NCBI GenBank assembly: GCA_964526675.1
Contig: CAZGLY010000002.1
Coordinates: 1-64,000, forward strand
Direction of reading: 5' to 3'
DNA length: 64,000 bases
From: CAZADA01 sp964526675
GTDB lineage: Bacteria; Pseudomonadota; Alphaproteobacteria; Caulobacterales; Maricaulaceae
The notes under the pieces are model-generated. The model saw only the letters and a list, made by a program, of their open reading frames with translations, had not been told where the DNA came from and ran no database searches. Positions 17,524 through 25,148 of this stretch are shown one piece after another. The translations under genes were made by a program, and so were the position numbers. Numbering within the stretch: position 1 is the first letter of the stretch; every line of letters starts with the position of its first letter.

Positions 17524-18024
17524 ATGACGGGGGCGAGCGTCTGGGCAATGTGTGTGGCGGTGGTGATCACCGTGACGCCTGCGCTTGCTCAGGATTCCCC
17601 TGACATCACGTCGCTGCGCGGTCTGTTCGACCCCGATTGGTTCGTGGAGTTGCCGACCACGTCGCTCGCCAGCGTGACCGAGCCGGCGGAGGGCGAACCC
17701 GCCTGGAACCAGACCTTCACGCTCACCCCATCGGGCGACATTGGCTATCTCTCGAACAGCCGGTTGTCCTTGGACGAGAATTTCTTCTCCCTCGGCGATG
17801 ATCGCGCATGGGGCTTCACGCTTGCGGTGCAAGAAGCCACCGCGCCGTGGAGCACGACGCCCGAGTTGGAGAGCTACCGCGCCGGCGCGTTCGTGAATGT
17901 GGGCTCGCGGTTCCGGCTGGGCGGATCGTTGCGGTTTTCCGACGCGGAGCGCGACGTGCTCTTCTTCGACCAATCGTCGGACGAGATCCCGGAAATCAAG
18001 CTGCAGTCGGCCTTCCGCTTCTAG
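17524..18024 (+). CDS. NtrZ-like periplasmic protein
   Basis: A 166-residue protein with a signal peptide (TGASVWAMCVAVVITVTPALAQ). The mature part ends in a beta-rich region ESYRAGAFVNVGSRFRLGG ... EIKLQSAFRF. This layout resembles the NtrZ family, periplasmic proteins that inhibit the NtrY sensor kinase in Caulobacter. My assignment rests on the C-terminal pattern and on location: as I recall, Caulobacter ntrZ lies near leuS and holA. The start at 17524 follows a GAGAGGGAG ribosome site; an ATG at 17476 would disrupt the signal peptide. Regulation by CtrA is suggested by the upstream box. It could instead be an unrelated small outer-membrane barrel. Confidence 0.5.
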   Translation: MTGASVWAMCVAVVITVTPALAQDSPDITSLRGLFDPDWFVELPTTSLASVTEPAEGEPAWNQTFTLTPSGDIGYLSNSRLSLDENFFSLGDDRAWGFTLAVQEATAPWSTTPELESYRAGAFVNVGSRFRLGGSLRFSDAERDVLFFDQSSDEIPEIKLQSAFRF

Positions 18025-18054
18025 GCCGCGCGGCCTGGCGTCCATGGGCGAGGG

Positions 18055-18693
18055 TCACCACGACCCGGCAAAACCCTCCACACCCGCAAGACCGATCACG
18101 CCCGCACCGACCAGTCGGTTCGCGCTGCCCGCGGTCACGCCGCCTAACGCGATGACGGGCGTTCGCGACGACCGCGCGAGCGCGGCCGTCCGCGCGACCC
18201 CCAGCGGCCGCGCGGCTGACGGACTGCGGCTGGGGAGAACCGGCGAGAGCAGGGCGGCGTCAACGCCGGCCGCCGCCGCGCGCCGCAACGCCGCCGCGCT
18301 GTGGGCCGCCGCCGTCATCAGCCACGCCGGTCGCCGTCGCCGCCACGTCGCCGCTGAGCGGATGAGGCGCTCTGGCCAGTGCACGCCGTCCGCGCCAACC
18401 GCGTCGGCCAGGGCGGGGTCCGCCGCGATGACGAGCACAAGGCCGCGCGTCCGGGCGAGCGCCGCCAACGCCCGCGCGGTCGTCCTCGCGTCCGCCGCGC
18501 CGAAATGCCGGTAAATCACCCCCGCGCCGGGGGGGAGGCGCCCCGCCACAGCCAGGGGATCCGCAACGCGCGTTGGATCCGTCATGAACACCAAGCCGGG
18601 CAGCCGCGGGTCGACGACACGACCGCTGGCGCGCCGCGCCGCCTGCGCCGCCCTTGCGAGGCGCGCCAAGTCTCGCTCAGATGACGCCGTCAT
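18055..18693 (-). CDS. Thiamine phosphate synthase/TenI-like protein
   Basis: A 212-residue TIM-barrel protein of the ThiE/TenI superfamily. Visible segments are LPGLVFMTDPTRVADPLAVAG, GAGVIYRHFGAADA, GLVLVIAADPALADAVGADGVHWPE, AALLSPVLPSRSPS and PVIALGGVTAGSANRL. True ThiE motifs are only partly present: the pyrophosphate-binding region is degenerate and the HxGQ segment is replaced by VHWPE. A TenI-like or divergent activity is therefore as likely as ThiE itself. Its ATG (18693-18691) overlaps that of the divergent yggS gene. The family start could lie a few residues further in, but no better ATG exists. Confidence 0.78.
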   Translation of the reverse strand: MTASSERDLARLARAAQAARRASGRVVDPRLPGLVFMTDPTRVADPLAVAGRLPPGAGVIYRHFGAADARTTARALAALARTRGLVLVIAADPALADAVGADGVHWPERLIRSAATWRRRRPAWLMTAAAHSAAALRRAAAAGVDAALLSPVLPSRSPSAARPLGVARTAALARSSRTPVIALGGVTAGSANRLVGAGVIGLAGVEGFAGSW

Positions 18694-19381
18694 GACCGCG
18701 TCCGACGTCGCCGCCAACCGCCAACGAGCCCTTGACGCCATCGCCGCCAGCGCGCGCGCCGCGGGCCGCGATCCGATGGACGTCGCCCTGGTCGCGGTCA
18801 GCAAAATGCAGCCGGACGATCGCGTTGACGCCGCGCTGGCGGCTGGCCAACGCCTCTTTGGCGAGAACCGGGTCCAAGAGGCTGTCGCGCGATGGACGCC
18901 GCGCCGCGCCGTCCATCGCGATCTGGAGCTGCGCTTGGTCGGCCCCCTGCAAACCAACAAAGCCCGAGACGCGGTCGCGTTCTTCGATGTGATCGAGAGC
19001 GTGGATCGGCCAAAGCTCGCGCGCGCGCTTGCGGACGCCATCGCCAAAGAAGGGCGCGCCCCGCGGCTCTACGTCCAAGTCAACACCGGCGAAGAACCCC
19101 AAAAGGCGGGCGTCCTGCCGACGGATGTGGACGCGTTTCTGGACGCGATCCGCGCGGACTGCGGCCTCACAGTCGAGGGTTTGATGTGCATCCCGCCCGT
19201 GGATGAAGAGCCCGCGTTGCACTTCGCGCTCCTGGCGGACATCGCCGCGCGCCACGGCTTGACCAAGCTGTCTATGGGAATGAGCGCGGACTTCGAAACG
19301 GCCGTGCGCCATGGCGCCACCTCCGTGCGGGTGGGGTCGTCGGTGTTTGGCCCGCGGCCGCCGCGCCCCGCCGACGGTTAG
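18692..19381 (+). CDS. PLP homeostasis protein, YggS/PROSC family
   Basis: A 229-residue fold-type III pyridoxal phosphate binding protein that helps maintain PLP and amino acid pools. It has VALVAVSKMQPDDR with the PLP lysine, FGENRVQEAVARW, RLVGPLQTNKARDAVAFFDVIESVD, YVQVNTGEEPQKAGV, and the C-terminal LSMGMSADFETAVRHGATSVRVGSSVFGPR. The start ATG overlaps that of the opposite-strand ThiE-like gene, and a clear ribosome site is not seen. The stop overlaps the stop of the convergent PPOX gene. Confidence 0.93.
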   Translation: MTASDVAANRQRALDAIAASARAAGRDPMDVALVAVSKMQPDDRVDAALAAGQRLFGENRVQEAVARWTPRRAVHRDLELRLVGPLQTNKARDAVAFFDVIESVDRPKLARALADAIAKEGRAPRLYVQVNTGEEPQKAGVLPTDVDAFLDAIRADCGLTVEGLMCIPPVDEEPALHFALLADIAARHGLTKLSMGMSADFETAVRHGATSVRVGSSVFGPRPPRPADG

Positions 19382-19995
19382 CCCGCCTGCTCCAACGCCG
19401 CGAGGCGCGCTTTCAGCGCCGCGTTCTCCGTCTCCAGCGCCGCCATGCGTTCGCCCACGGCCGCGCGCACTTCCTCTTCGGTAAAACGCGGCGTGATGAA
19501 CTGCGGACAGTTCCAGTCAAACGCCGCCACGTCGATTGTAAACAGCCGCTCGACGCGCCCCGCGGCCCCCTCCGCCAGGGGCTTGCACAGGTCGGGCGCG
19601 TCCGCCGCGTCGTGCACCGTCGCGCAGCCGAGGATCTTCAGACGCGCGCGGTGGGGGTAGTCCATCAGGATCAGGGCCACCCGATCATCGGTCTTGAGAT
19701 TGCCCGTGGAGACGTATTGCCGGTTGCCGCGATAGTCCGCGAAGCCGATGGTGGTCGGGCCCAGCACTTTGAGAAACCCGATCGGCCCGCCCCGGTGCTG
19801 GACATAGGGCCAGCCCGTCTCGGTGACCGTGGCGAGGTAAAACGTGTCCCGCGCGGCGATAAAGGCGGTCTCGCGCTCGCTCAGGGCCTCCGGCGAGGGC
19901 ATGGACGTCACCTTGTCATAGGCGGACCGAGAGCCCAGGCGCTCTTGCTCAGCCTTCACGGTCTCGGTGAACATGATGTCGCCGAAGTGCTTCAT
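19378..19995 (-). CDS. PPOX-type FMN-binding protein (pyridoxamine 5'-phosphate oxidase family)
   Basis: A 205-residue split-barrel flavoprotein. Family segments include FIAARDTFYLATVTETGWPYVQHRGGP, GFADYRGNRQYVSTGNL, RVALILMDYPHRARLKILG and FDWNCPQFITPRF. A coiled C-terminal helix with MAALETENAALKARL ends the protein. It probably binds FMN or F420 and reduces a small molecule, but the substrate is unknown. The start MKHFGDIMF was chosen because GGAAAGGG lies just upstream; an ATG at 20133 would add 46 non-conserved residues. It overlaps the end of yggS by four bases. Confidence 0.85.
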   Translation of the reverse strand: MKHFGDIMFTETVKAEQERLGSRSAYDKVTSMPSPEALSERETAFIAARDTFYLATVTETGWPYVQHRGGPIGFLKVLGPTTIGFADYRGNRQYVSTGNLKTDDRVALILMDYPHRARLKILGCATVHDAADAPDLCKPLAEGAAGRVERLFTIDVAAFDWNCPQFITPRFTEEEVRAAVGERMAALETENAALKARLAALEQAG

Positions 19996-20163
19996 CCCGC
20001 GCCCTTTCCACACTGCACACGCCGCCAGAGCCGCCCGTCGCGCTGGTCGATCACCGGCAGTGTAGCGCGCCGCCCGCCGCGGCGGCGAGCGACCAGACGA
20101 CGCGCCGCCGCGCGCTCGCCCGGCCCGCGTCAACCGAACGGAGAGGTCCTTGACCTACCACCC

Positions 20164-20231
20164 GTCGCGTGGCAGCACCCTCGCGGGCCACGCGCCCCCA
20201 ACGGCGCGCGACCCATCTGTGAGGATGGGAG
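20164..20231 (+). promoter_or_regulatory. Putative structured leader of serC
   Basis: Three nested or neighbouring inverted repeats precede serC. GTCGCG (20164) can pair with CGCGAC (20207). GCGTGGC (20167-20173) pairs with GCCACGC (20187-20193). CCCATC (20212-20217) pairs with GATGGG (20224-20229). The last stem includes part of the GGGAG ribosome site at 20227-20231, 8 nt before the ATG. A serC leader RNA motif is known in alphaproteobacteria; I cannot confirm that this is it. Confidence 0.4.
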
Positions 20232-20239
20232 ACAATCGG

Positions 20240-21412
20240 ATGACACACCCCTCGACGCCGGACCTCCGTCCGGCCAATCCCCAATTTTCATCGGGTCCTT
20301 GTAAAAAGCGCCCCGGCTGGTCGGCCGAGCGTTTGCGCACGGACGCGCTTGGGCGCTCGCACCGCTCCAAGATTGGCAAGGCGCGCCTCGGCGAGGCGAT
20401 CGCCAAAACGCGCGCGGTCCTGCAAATCCCCGACGACTACGTGGTCGCGATCACCCCGGCGTCCGACACCGGCGCGGTGGAGATGGCCATGTGGACCCTG
20501 CTTGGGCCCCGGCCGGTGGACGTCCTGGCGTGGGAGAGTTTCGGCCAGGATTGGGTGAAGGACGCGCTACAGCAGCTGCCGCTGGCCGACGCGCGCGCGT
20601 TGGAGGCGGAGTACGGCTTGCTCCCAGATCTCGCCCAGGCGCGGCCGGACGCGGACATCATCTTCACGTGGAACGGCACGACATCCGGCGTGCGTGTCGC
20701 CAACGCCGACTGGATCCCCGCCGATCGCGAGGGCCTCGTGATTTGCGACGCGACCTCGGCCGCCTTCGCCCAGCCCTTGGCGTGGGCGAAGCTCGATGTC
20801 GTCACGTTCTCGTTCCAAAAAGCGTTGGGCGGGGAGGCGCAGCATGGCGTCATCGTCATGAGCCCGCGCGCACTGGAGCGTGTGGCGGCGTACGACCCGC
20901 CCTGGCCGGTGCCGAAGATCTTTCGGATCAAAAAGAAAGGCGCCGCAGACGCCGCTTTCTTCGAAGGCTCGACCCTCAACACGCCCTCGCTCTTGGTGAT
21001 CGAGGACTACATCGACGCGCTCGATTGGGCCGCGGAAACCGGCGGCCTCGACGCGCTGATCAAGCGCGCGGACGCCAATCTGGCGGCGTTGGCCTCCTGG
21101 GTGGAACGTACGGCGTGGATCGATTTCCTGGCCGTTGACCCGGCGACGCGCTCCAACACCAGCGTGTGTCTCAAGATCGTGGACCCGCGTGTCGCCGCGA
21201 TGAGCGCCGACGATCAAGCCGCCGTCGCCAAGCGCATCGCCGGTTTGCTTGAGAAGGAAGGCGTGGCGTTTGATATCAACGGCTACCGCAACGCCCCGCC
21301 GGGCCTGCGCATTTGGTGCGGCGCCACGGTCGAGACCGCCGACATCGAAGCGCTGACGCCCTGGCTCGACTGGGCGTTCGCGTCCGTCATGGCGGAGCAC
21401 GCGCCGGCCTGA
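20240..21412 (+). CDS. serC: Phosphoserine aminotransferase
   Basis: SerC transfers an amino group from glutamate to 3-phosphohydroxypyruvate in serine synthesis. The 390-residue product has RPANPQFSSGPCKKRPGWS, the PLP pocket ITPASDTGAVEMAMW, and the lysine motif VVTFSFQKALGGEAQHGV, with C-terminal FDINGYRNAPPGLRIWCG. This is the alphaproteobacterial SerC type, with the GPCKKRPGW start rather than the enterobacterial form. The start at 20240 follows a GGGAG ribosome site; an ATG at 20225 also exists. serA lies downstream after a small GNAT remnant. Confidence 0.95.
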   Translation: MTHPSTPDLRPANPQFSSGPCKKRPGWSAERLRTDALGRSHRSKIGKARLGEAIAKTRAVLQIPDDYVVAITPASDTGAVEMAMWTLLGPRPVDVLAWESFGQDWVKDALQQLPLADARALEAEYGLLPDLAQARPDADIIFTWNGTTSGVRVANADWIPADREGLVICDATSAAFAQPLAWAKLDVVTFSFQKALGGEAQHGVIVMSPRALERVAAYDPPWPVPKIFRIKKKGAADAAFFEGSTLNTPSLLVIEDYIDALDWAAETGGLDALIKRADANLAALASWVERTAWIDFLAVDPATRSNTSVCLKIVDPRVAAMSADDQAAVAKRIAGLLEKEGVAFDINGYRNAPPGLRIWCGATVETADIEALTPWLDWAFASVMAEHAPA

Positions 21413-21468
21413 AGGACCTCGGACCCGTGCGCGCCGCGTATGGGCCGCCTCAATATGTGAGGTCGTCG

Positions 21469-21747
21469 ATGTCTGACGTGTCGGACACGCCCGTCCAACA
21501 GCTCACCCTGCGCCGCGGCTTTGGCAGCCAGATGATGCGGCGCGCGATCGAGCGATGCTTCGCGGCGCCGTCGGTCGAAGCGATCCGCATCGACCCCCTT
21601 GTCACCAACACCGCCGCCCATCGCTTCTATGAAGCCTTGGGCTTTCACCCGATCGAGCGCCGCCTGATCGGCGACGATGATTGCTTTGTGTATCGGCAAG
21701 ACCGCGCCCACTGGCGGGCCTTCGCCGCGCGAAAAGGATGGCTCTGA
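21469..21747 (+). CDS. Truncated GNAT acetyltransferase
   Basis: A 92-residue product matching only the C-terminal half of a GNAT N-acetyltransferase of the aminoglycoside 6'-acetyltransferase-like group. It has the acetyl-CoA binding loop RRGFGSQMMRRAI, VEAIRIDPLVTNTAAHRFYEALGF and GDDDCFVYR. The N-terminal strands that form the acceptor site are missing, so catalysis is doubtful. It may still be translated: GAGG lies 6 nt before the ATG, and its TGA overlaps the serA ATG (TGATG). It may be a remnant retained because it couples serA translation. Confidence 0.7.
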   Translation: MSDVSDTPVQQLTLRRGFGSQMMRRAIERCFAAPSVEAIRIDPLVTNTAAHRFYEALGFHPIERRLIGDDDCFVYRQDRAHWRAFAARKGWL

Positions 21748-23321
21748 TGCCCACGGTTTTGATTGCAGACAAACTTTCCCCCCTTGCGGACGAAGCGCTC
21801 GCCGCCCGCGGCGTGGAGGTCATTCGCAAGGTCGGCCTCACGAAAGAGGAACTGATCGCGGCGGTCGCGGATGTCGACGGTCTGGCCGTGCGCTCCGCCA
21901 CCAAGCCGGACGCCGACGTGATCGCCGCGGGCAAGAACCTCAGAGTCATCGGCCGCGCGGGCATCGGCGTGGACAACATCGACGTCGCCGCCGCCACCGC
22001 CCAAGGCGTAATCGTGATGAACACGCCTTTCGGCAACGCCATCACCACCGCCGAGCACGCGATCGCCATGCTGTTCGCCGCCGCGCGCCAAATCCCGGCG
22101 GCCGACGCGTCCACGCAAGCCGGCAAGTGGGAGAAGTCCCGCTTCGTTGGCACGGAGCTGTTCGGCAAGACGCTCGGCGTCATCGGTTGCGGCAACATTG
22201 GCGGCATCGTCGCGGAGCGCGCGATCGGCCTGCGGATGAAGGTGATCGCCTACGACCCGTTCCTGAGCGCGGAGCGTGCGGTGGAGTTGGGCGTGGAGAA
22301 AGTGGAGCTGGACGCGCTGCTCGCCCGCGCCGACGCGCTGAGCTTGCACACGCCGCTGACGGACCAGACCCGCAACATTCTGTCCGCCGAGGCGCTCGCC
22401 AAAACCAAGAAGGGCGTGATCATCGTCAATTGCGCCCGCGGCGGCCTGATCGACGAGGCCGCCCTGCGCGCGCGGCTGGACGAGGGCCACGTGAAAGCCG
22501 CCGCCCTCGACGTGTTCGTGGAGGAGCCGGCGAAGGAAAACGTGCTGTTCGGCGCGGAGAACTTCGTGGCCACGCCCCATCTCGGCGCCGCCACCCGCGA
22601 GGCGCAAGAGAACGTGGCGGTCCAAGTCGCGGAACAAATGGCGGATTATCTCCTCACTGGCGCGATCACGAACTCGCTCAACGCCCCGGCCGTCAGCGCC
22701 GAGGAAGCGCCGCGTCTGAAGCCCTTTGTCGAGCTTGCGGAACGCCTGGGCGGCTTGGCGGGTCAGCTTGTCTCCACCAGCTTGAAGCGGGTGGACGTGA
22801 CCATTTGCGGCGCGGCCGCGGACCTCAACGTCAAACCCATCACGGCCGCCGCGCTGGCCGGCGTGCTGCGGCCGATGATCGACACCGTGAATGTCGTTTC
22901 CGCGCCGTCCATGGCCGAAGCGCGCGGCATCGTGGTGTCGGAGACCACCCAAAGCGCCTCCGGCGGGCATGACGCTATGATCCATGTCGAGCTGGAGACG
23001 GAAAACCGCGTGCGCCGGGTCAGCGGCGTGTTGTTCGGCGGCGAGCCGCGGCTGGTGGCGGTGGACGGCGTGGCGATGGACACGCCTTTTGCGCCGAACA
23101 TGCTCTACGTCGAGAATGAGGATAAGCCGGGCTTGATCGGCGCGTTGGGCACCGCGCTTGGCGGCGCGGGCGTCAACATCGCCACGTTTACGCTGGGGCG
23201 AAAGGCGGAAGGGGGATCGGCGCTGGCGCTTATCGCCGTAGACGAGCCGATCGAGGCTGCAGTCGCCGCGCAGGTCGCGGCGTTGCCCAACGTCGCGGCG
23301 GCCCGCAGCGTGCGGTTCTAG
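21747..23321 (+). CDS. serA: D-3-phosphoglycerate dehydrogenase
   Basis: SerA oxidises 3-phosphoglycerate, the first step of serine synthesis, using NAD. The 524-residue long form has the substrate domain (MPTVLIADKLSPLADEAL, VIGRAGIGVDNID) and the Rossmann motif GVIGCGNIGGIVAERA. Catalytic residues lie in VNCARGGLIDEAAL and ATPHLGAATREAQ. An intervening domain and a C-terminal ACT domain (LYVENEDKPGLIGALGTALG) follow, the latter the usual site of serine feedback. The start at 21747 overlaps the stop of the GNAT remnant. A long inverted repeat follows the stop. Confidence 0.97.
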   Translation: MPTVLIADKLSPLADEALAARGVEVIRKVGLTKEELIAAVADVDGLAVRSATKPDADVIAAGKNLRVIGRAGIGVDNIDVAAATAQGVIVMNTPFGNAITTAEHAIAMLFAAARQIPAADASTQAGKWEKSRFVGTELFGKTLGVIGCGNIGGIVAERAIGLRMKVIAYDPFLSAERAVELGVEKVELDALLARADALSLHTPLTDQTRNILSAEALAKTKKGVIIVNCARGGLIDEAALRARLDEGHVKAAALDVFVEEPAKENVLFGAENFVATPHLGAATREAQENVAVQVAEQMADYLLTGAITNSLNAPAVSAEEAPRLKPFVELAERLGGLAGQLVSTSLKRVDVTICGAAADLNVKPITAAALAGVLRPMIDTVNVVSAPSMAEARGIVVSETTQSASGGHDAMIHVELETENRVRRVSGVLFGGEPRLVAVDGVAMDTPFAPNMLYVENEDKPGLIGALGTALGGAGVNIATFTLGRKAEGGSALALIAVDEPIEAAVAAQVAALPNVAAARSVRF

Positions 23322-23331
23322 GAGGCTGGGC

Positions 23332-23399
23332 GCTTAGTCCCAATCTCGCCACAGTCTCCGCCTGTCTTCTCCGTCAATGACGAGCGGGCGGGACTAAGC
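23332..23399. repeat. 10-bp inverted repeat between serA and a lipoprotein gene
   Basis: The arms GCTTAGTCCC (23332-23341) and GGGACTAAGC (23390-23399) are perfectly complementary and 48 nt apart. The right arm ends one base before the ATG at 23401. The only ribosome-site candidate (GGGCGGGA) lies partly in the right arm. It may be a terminator for serA, an RNA switch, or the operator of the downstream gene. Confidence 0.45.
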
Positions 23400-23400
23400 C

Positions 23401-23820
23401 ATGCGTAAATTGGGGATATTGGCCGCATTGGCGGTCGTGGGGGCGTGCGCGTCGACGCCGAAGGCGGACCCACTGATGGCGATGCGTGACCAAACCGGCT
23501 GCGTTGATCGCGTCTACCAATTCAAGACCGTGTCGAACCCGGAGACGCAGCGTCCGCAGGTCGAGCAGTTCTTGAACTCTGTCGCCGCGCGGTCGTGCGA
23601 GACGGTGTTGTGGCGCATCGAGTTTGCGCCGCCGCGCGTGCGAACCCCCGGCGAGAGCTGGCGCGTGGGCTCGACCAGCACCGATTTGCGGCTCTTCGTC
23701 GGCGCTTACAATAAGGACTTCGGCGAAGGCTGGACCCGTCTGGACAACCGCGCAAACTACGAGTTGCCGGGGTCTGACATGGCGCTGCGCGTGTGCGTTG
23801 CGGGATGCGGGCAGTCCTAG
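23401..23820 (+). CDS. Small lipoprotein, paralogue 1
   Basis: A 139-residue lipoprotein of unknown function. The signal MRKLGILAALAVVGACAST carries a lipobox (VGAC, lipidated Cys near residue 16). The mature protein has four further cysteines in GCVDRVY, RSCETVLWRIEF and VCVAGC. These and other segments (FVGAYNKDFGEGW) are shared with the next gene, so the two are tandem paralogues. I recognise no named family. Its neighbours encode a phospholipase A2-like lipoprotein and PagL-like proteins, suggesting work at the outer membrane. Confidence 0.72.
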   Translation: MRKLGILAALAVVGACASTPKADPLMAMRDQTGCVDRVYQFKTVSNPETQRPQVEQFLNSVAARSCETVLWRIEFAPPRVRTPGESWRVGSTSTDLRLFVGAYNKDFGEGWTRLDNRANYELPGSDMALRVCVAGCGQS

Positions 23821-23845
23821 GTCTCGGCGCGCCAAGGGGGAAGCT

Positions 23846-24298
23846 ATGCTCCGGTTTGCCATTCTTGGCGCGGCGGCGCTTGCCGCCGGTTGCGCCAGCG
23901 GCGGCGACCCGTTCGTCGCGCTGAAGCAAGACGTGGGCTGCGTCGAGCAAGGCGTGGCGCTCACCAATGGCGACCGCGCCAGCGTCCAAAAGCAGATCGA
24001 CCCGTTCCTGCGCCAGCTCGCCGCCCAGTCGTGTGAGACCGTGCGCTGGCGGATTGAGCATCCGAAACCCGGCGACGGCTTCTCCGCGGGCGAGAGCATG
24101 CGCGCCGGCCTGACGATCGGGTTTCTCCGCAGCTTCGTCACCGGCTATGGCGCGGATCGCGGCCAAGACTGGAAGATCATGAACCGCCAAAGCAACACGG
24201 CGCTCTCGGGCGAGCAGCTGGTCATCCGCGCCTGCGGCCTGGGGTGCGACTCGCTCCCCGAAGCCTGGGCGCGGGTCCCAACAAACAACCAGCCCTGA
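23846..24298 (+). CDS. Small lipoprotein, paralogue 2
   Basis: A 150-residue lipoprotein with signal MLRFAILGAAALAAGCASG (lipidated Cys near residue 16) and a strong AAGGGGGAAG ribosome site. It aligns with the preceding protein along its length: DVGCVEQGV, QSCETVRWRIEH, FVTGYGADRGQDW and RACGLGC match GCVDRVY, RSCETVLWRIEF, FVGAYNKDFGEGW and VCVAGC. The conserved cysteines may form two disulfides in the periplasm. The short spacing (25 bp) suggests co-transcription. Function unknown. Confidence 0.75.
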   Translation: MLRFAILGAAALAAGCASGGDPFVALKQDVGCVEQGVALTNGDRASVQKQIDPFLRQLAAQSCETVRWRIEHPKPGDGFSAGESMRAGLTIGFLRSFVTGYGADRGQDWKIMNRQSNTALSGEQLVIRACGLGCDSLPEAWARVPTNNQP

Positions 24299-24310
24299 TC
24301 GGTGATCGCC

Positions 24311-25057
24311 ATGGTTCGTTGTGTCGCCGCTCTCATCCTCGCCGGCCTCACGGGCCTCAGCGGCTGCAGCACCGTCGGCGCGCCGGGATACACAAGCCCC
24401 TACTTCCGACCGGAACCCGGCGTGGTCTATCGGTATGGCGAGTTCTGCGGCCCCGGAATCCCCGCGTTCTTGGGCGACGCCTCCCTGACGCGGGAAGACA
24501 AAATCGAACGGATACTGGCCACGCCGCCGATCGACGATCTGGATCGGATCTGCAAGTGGCACGACCTTTGTTACGAGATCGCGGGCCACGACCTGTTCGA
24601 GTGCGACGCCATCGTCCCGGTCGCGCCGTATCGCCAGCATTTCGTTGATCGCGAGGGACAATCCAATCACATCTTTGCGCAACGGTGCGCGAGCGTCTCC
24701 GCCGAGATCGTGGCTGCGGTCGGCCTCCTCAAATCGCGTCCCAAGGACGCCCGCGGCGGCGACGCGGCGATCACCGCCACCGGGCGGGCCATGGCCTCGG
24801 TCATGGCGCCGTTGAAGCTGACCTCCGTTCCGTATGGTTACGCCGACGAGGGCGCGTGCTTCCTCAACGAGGCTGGTCTGCGGCGTGTGAACGCCAATCA
24901 CGCCGAGAGGATCGTGGAGGCGGTCATGGCGGTGCGCTGTCCAGGGCGCAAGCGCATGTTCAGCCGGTGCACCGAGCCCGTGATGGCGGAGGTCAACCGC
25001 TGGCTCGCGGAGCCGGCGCTCTCCCAGGCGCTCACCCCGCCGGGCCGTCCGCGTTGA
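24311..25057 (+). CDS. Lipoprotein with phospholipase A2-like motif
   Basis: A 248-residue lipoprotein (signal MVRCVAALILAGLTGLSGC, lipobox LSGC). The mature part carries a secreted phospholipase A2-type signature: a calcium-loop-like YGEFCGPGIPAF and the active-site helix PIDDLDRICKWHDLCYE, with the His-Asp dyad and flanking cysteines. Several more cysteines (FECDA, QRCAS, GACFL, VRCPG, SRCTE) could form disulfides. A role in phospholipid hydrolysis at the outer membrane is inferred from these motifs. A GTG at 24302 is an alternative start. It lies between two paralogous lipoproteins and two lipid A deacylase-like genes. Confidence 0.7.
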   Translation: MVRCVAALILAGLTGLSGCSTVGAPGYTSPYFRPEPGVVYRYGEFCGPGIPAFLGDASLTREDKIERILATPPIDDLDRICKWHDLCYEIAGHDLFECDAIVPVAPYRQHFVDREGQSNHIFAQRCASVSAEIVAAVGLLKSRPKDARGGDAAITATGRAMASVMAPLKLTSVPYGYADEGACFLNEAGLRRVNANHAERIVEAVMAVRCPGRKRMFSRCTEPVMAEVNRWLAEPALSQALTPPGRPR

Positions 25058-25148
25058 CCGCCCCAACGGTCGCCATTGCTTAAGCTTCGCCAGTTAACCA
25101 TGGTGGCCGAGATGTGGCCGCGACAGGGCGACAGGGTGGAGCGTATCC

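Noticed and set aside
25080..25097. A second CtrA-type box before the first PagL-like gene
   Set aside because: The two TTAA elements are 10 bases apart rather than 7. Only the half-site TTAACCAT fits.
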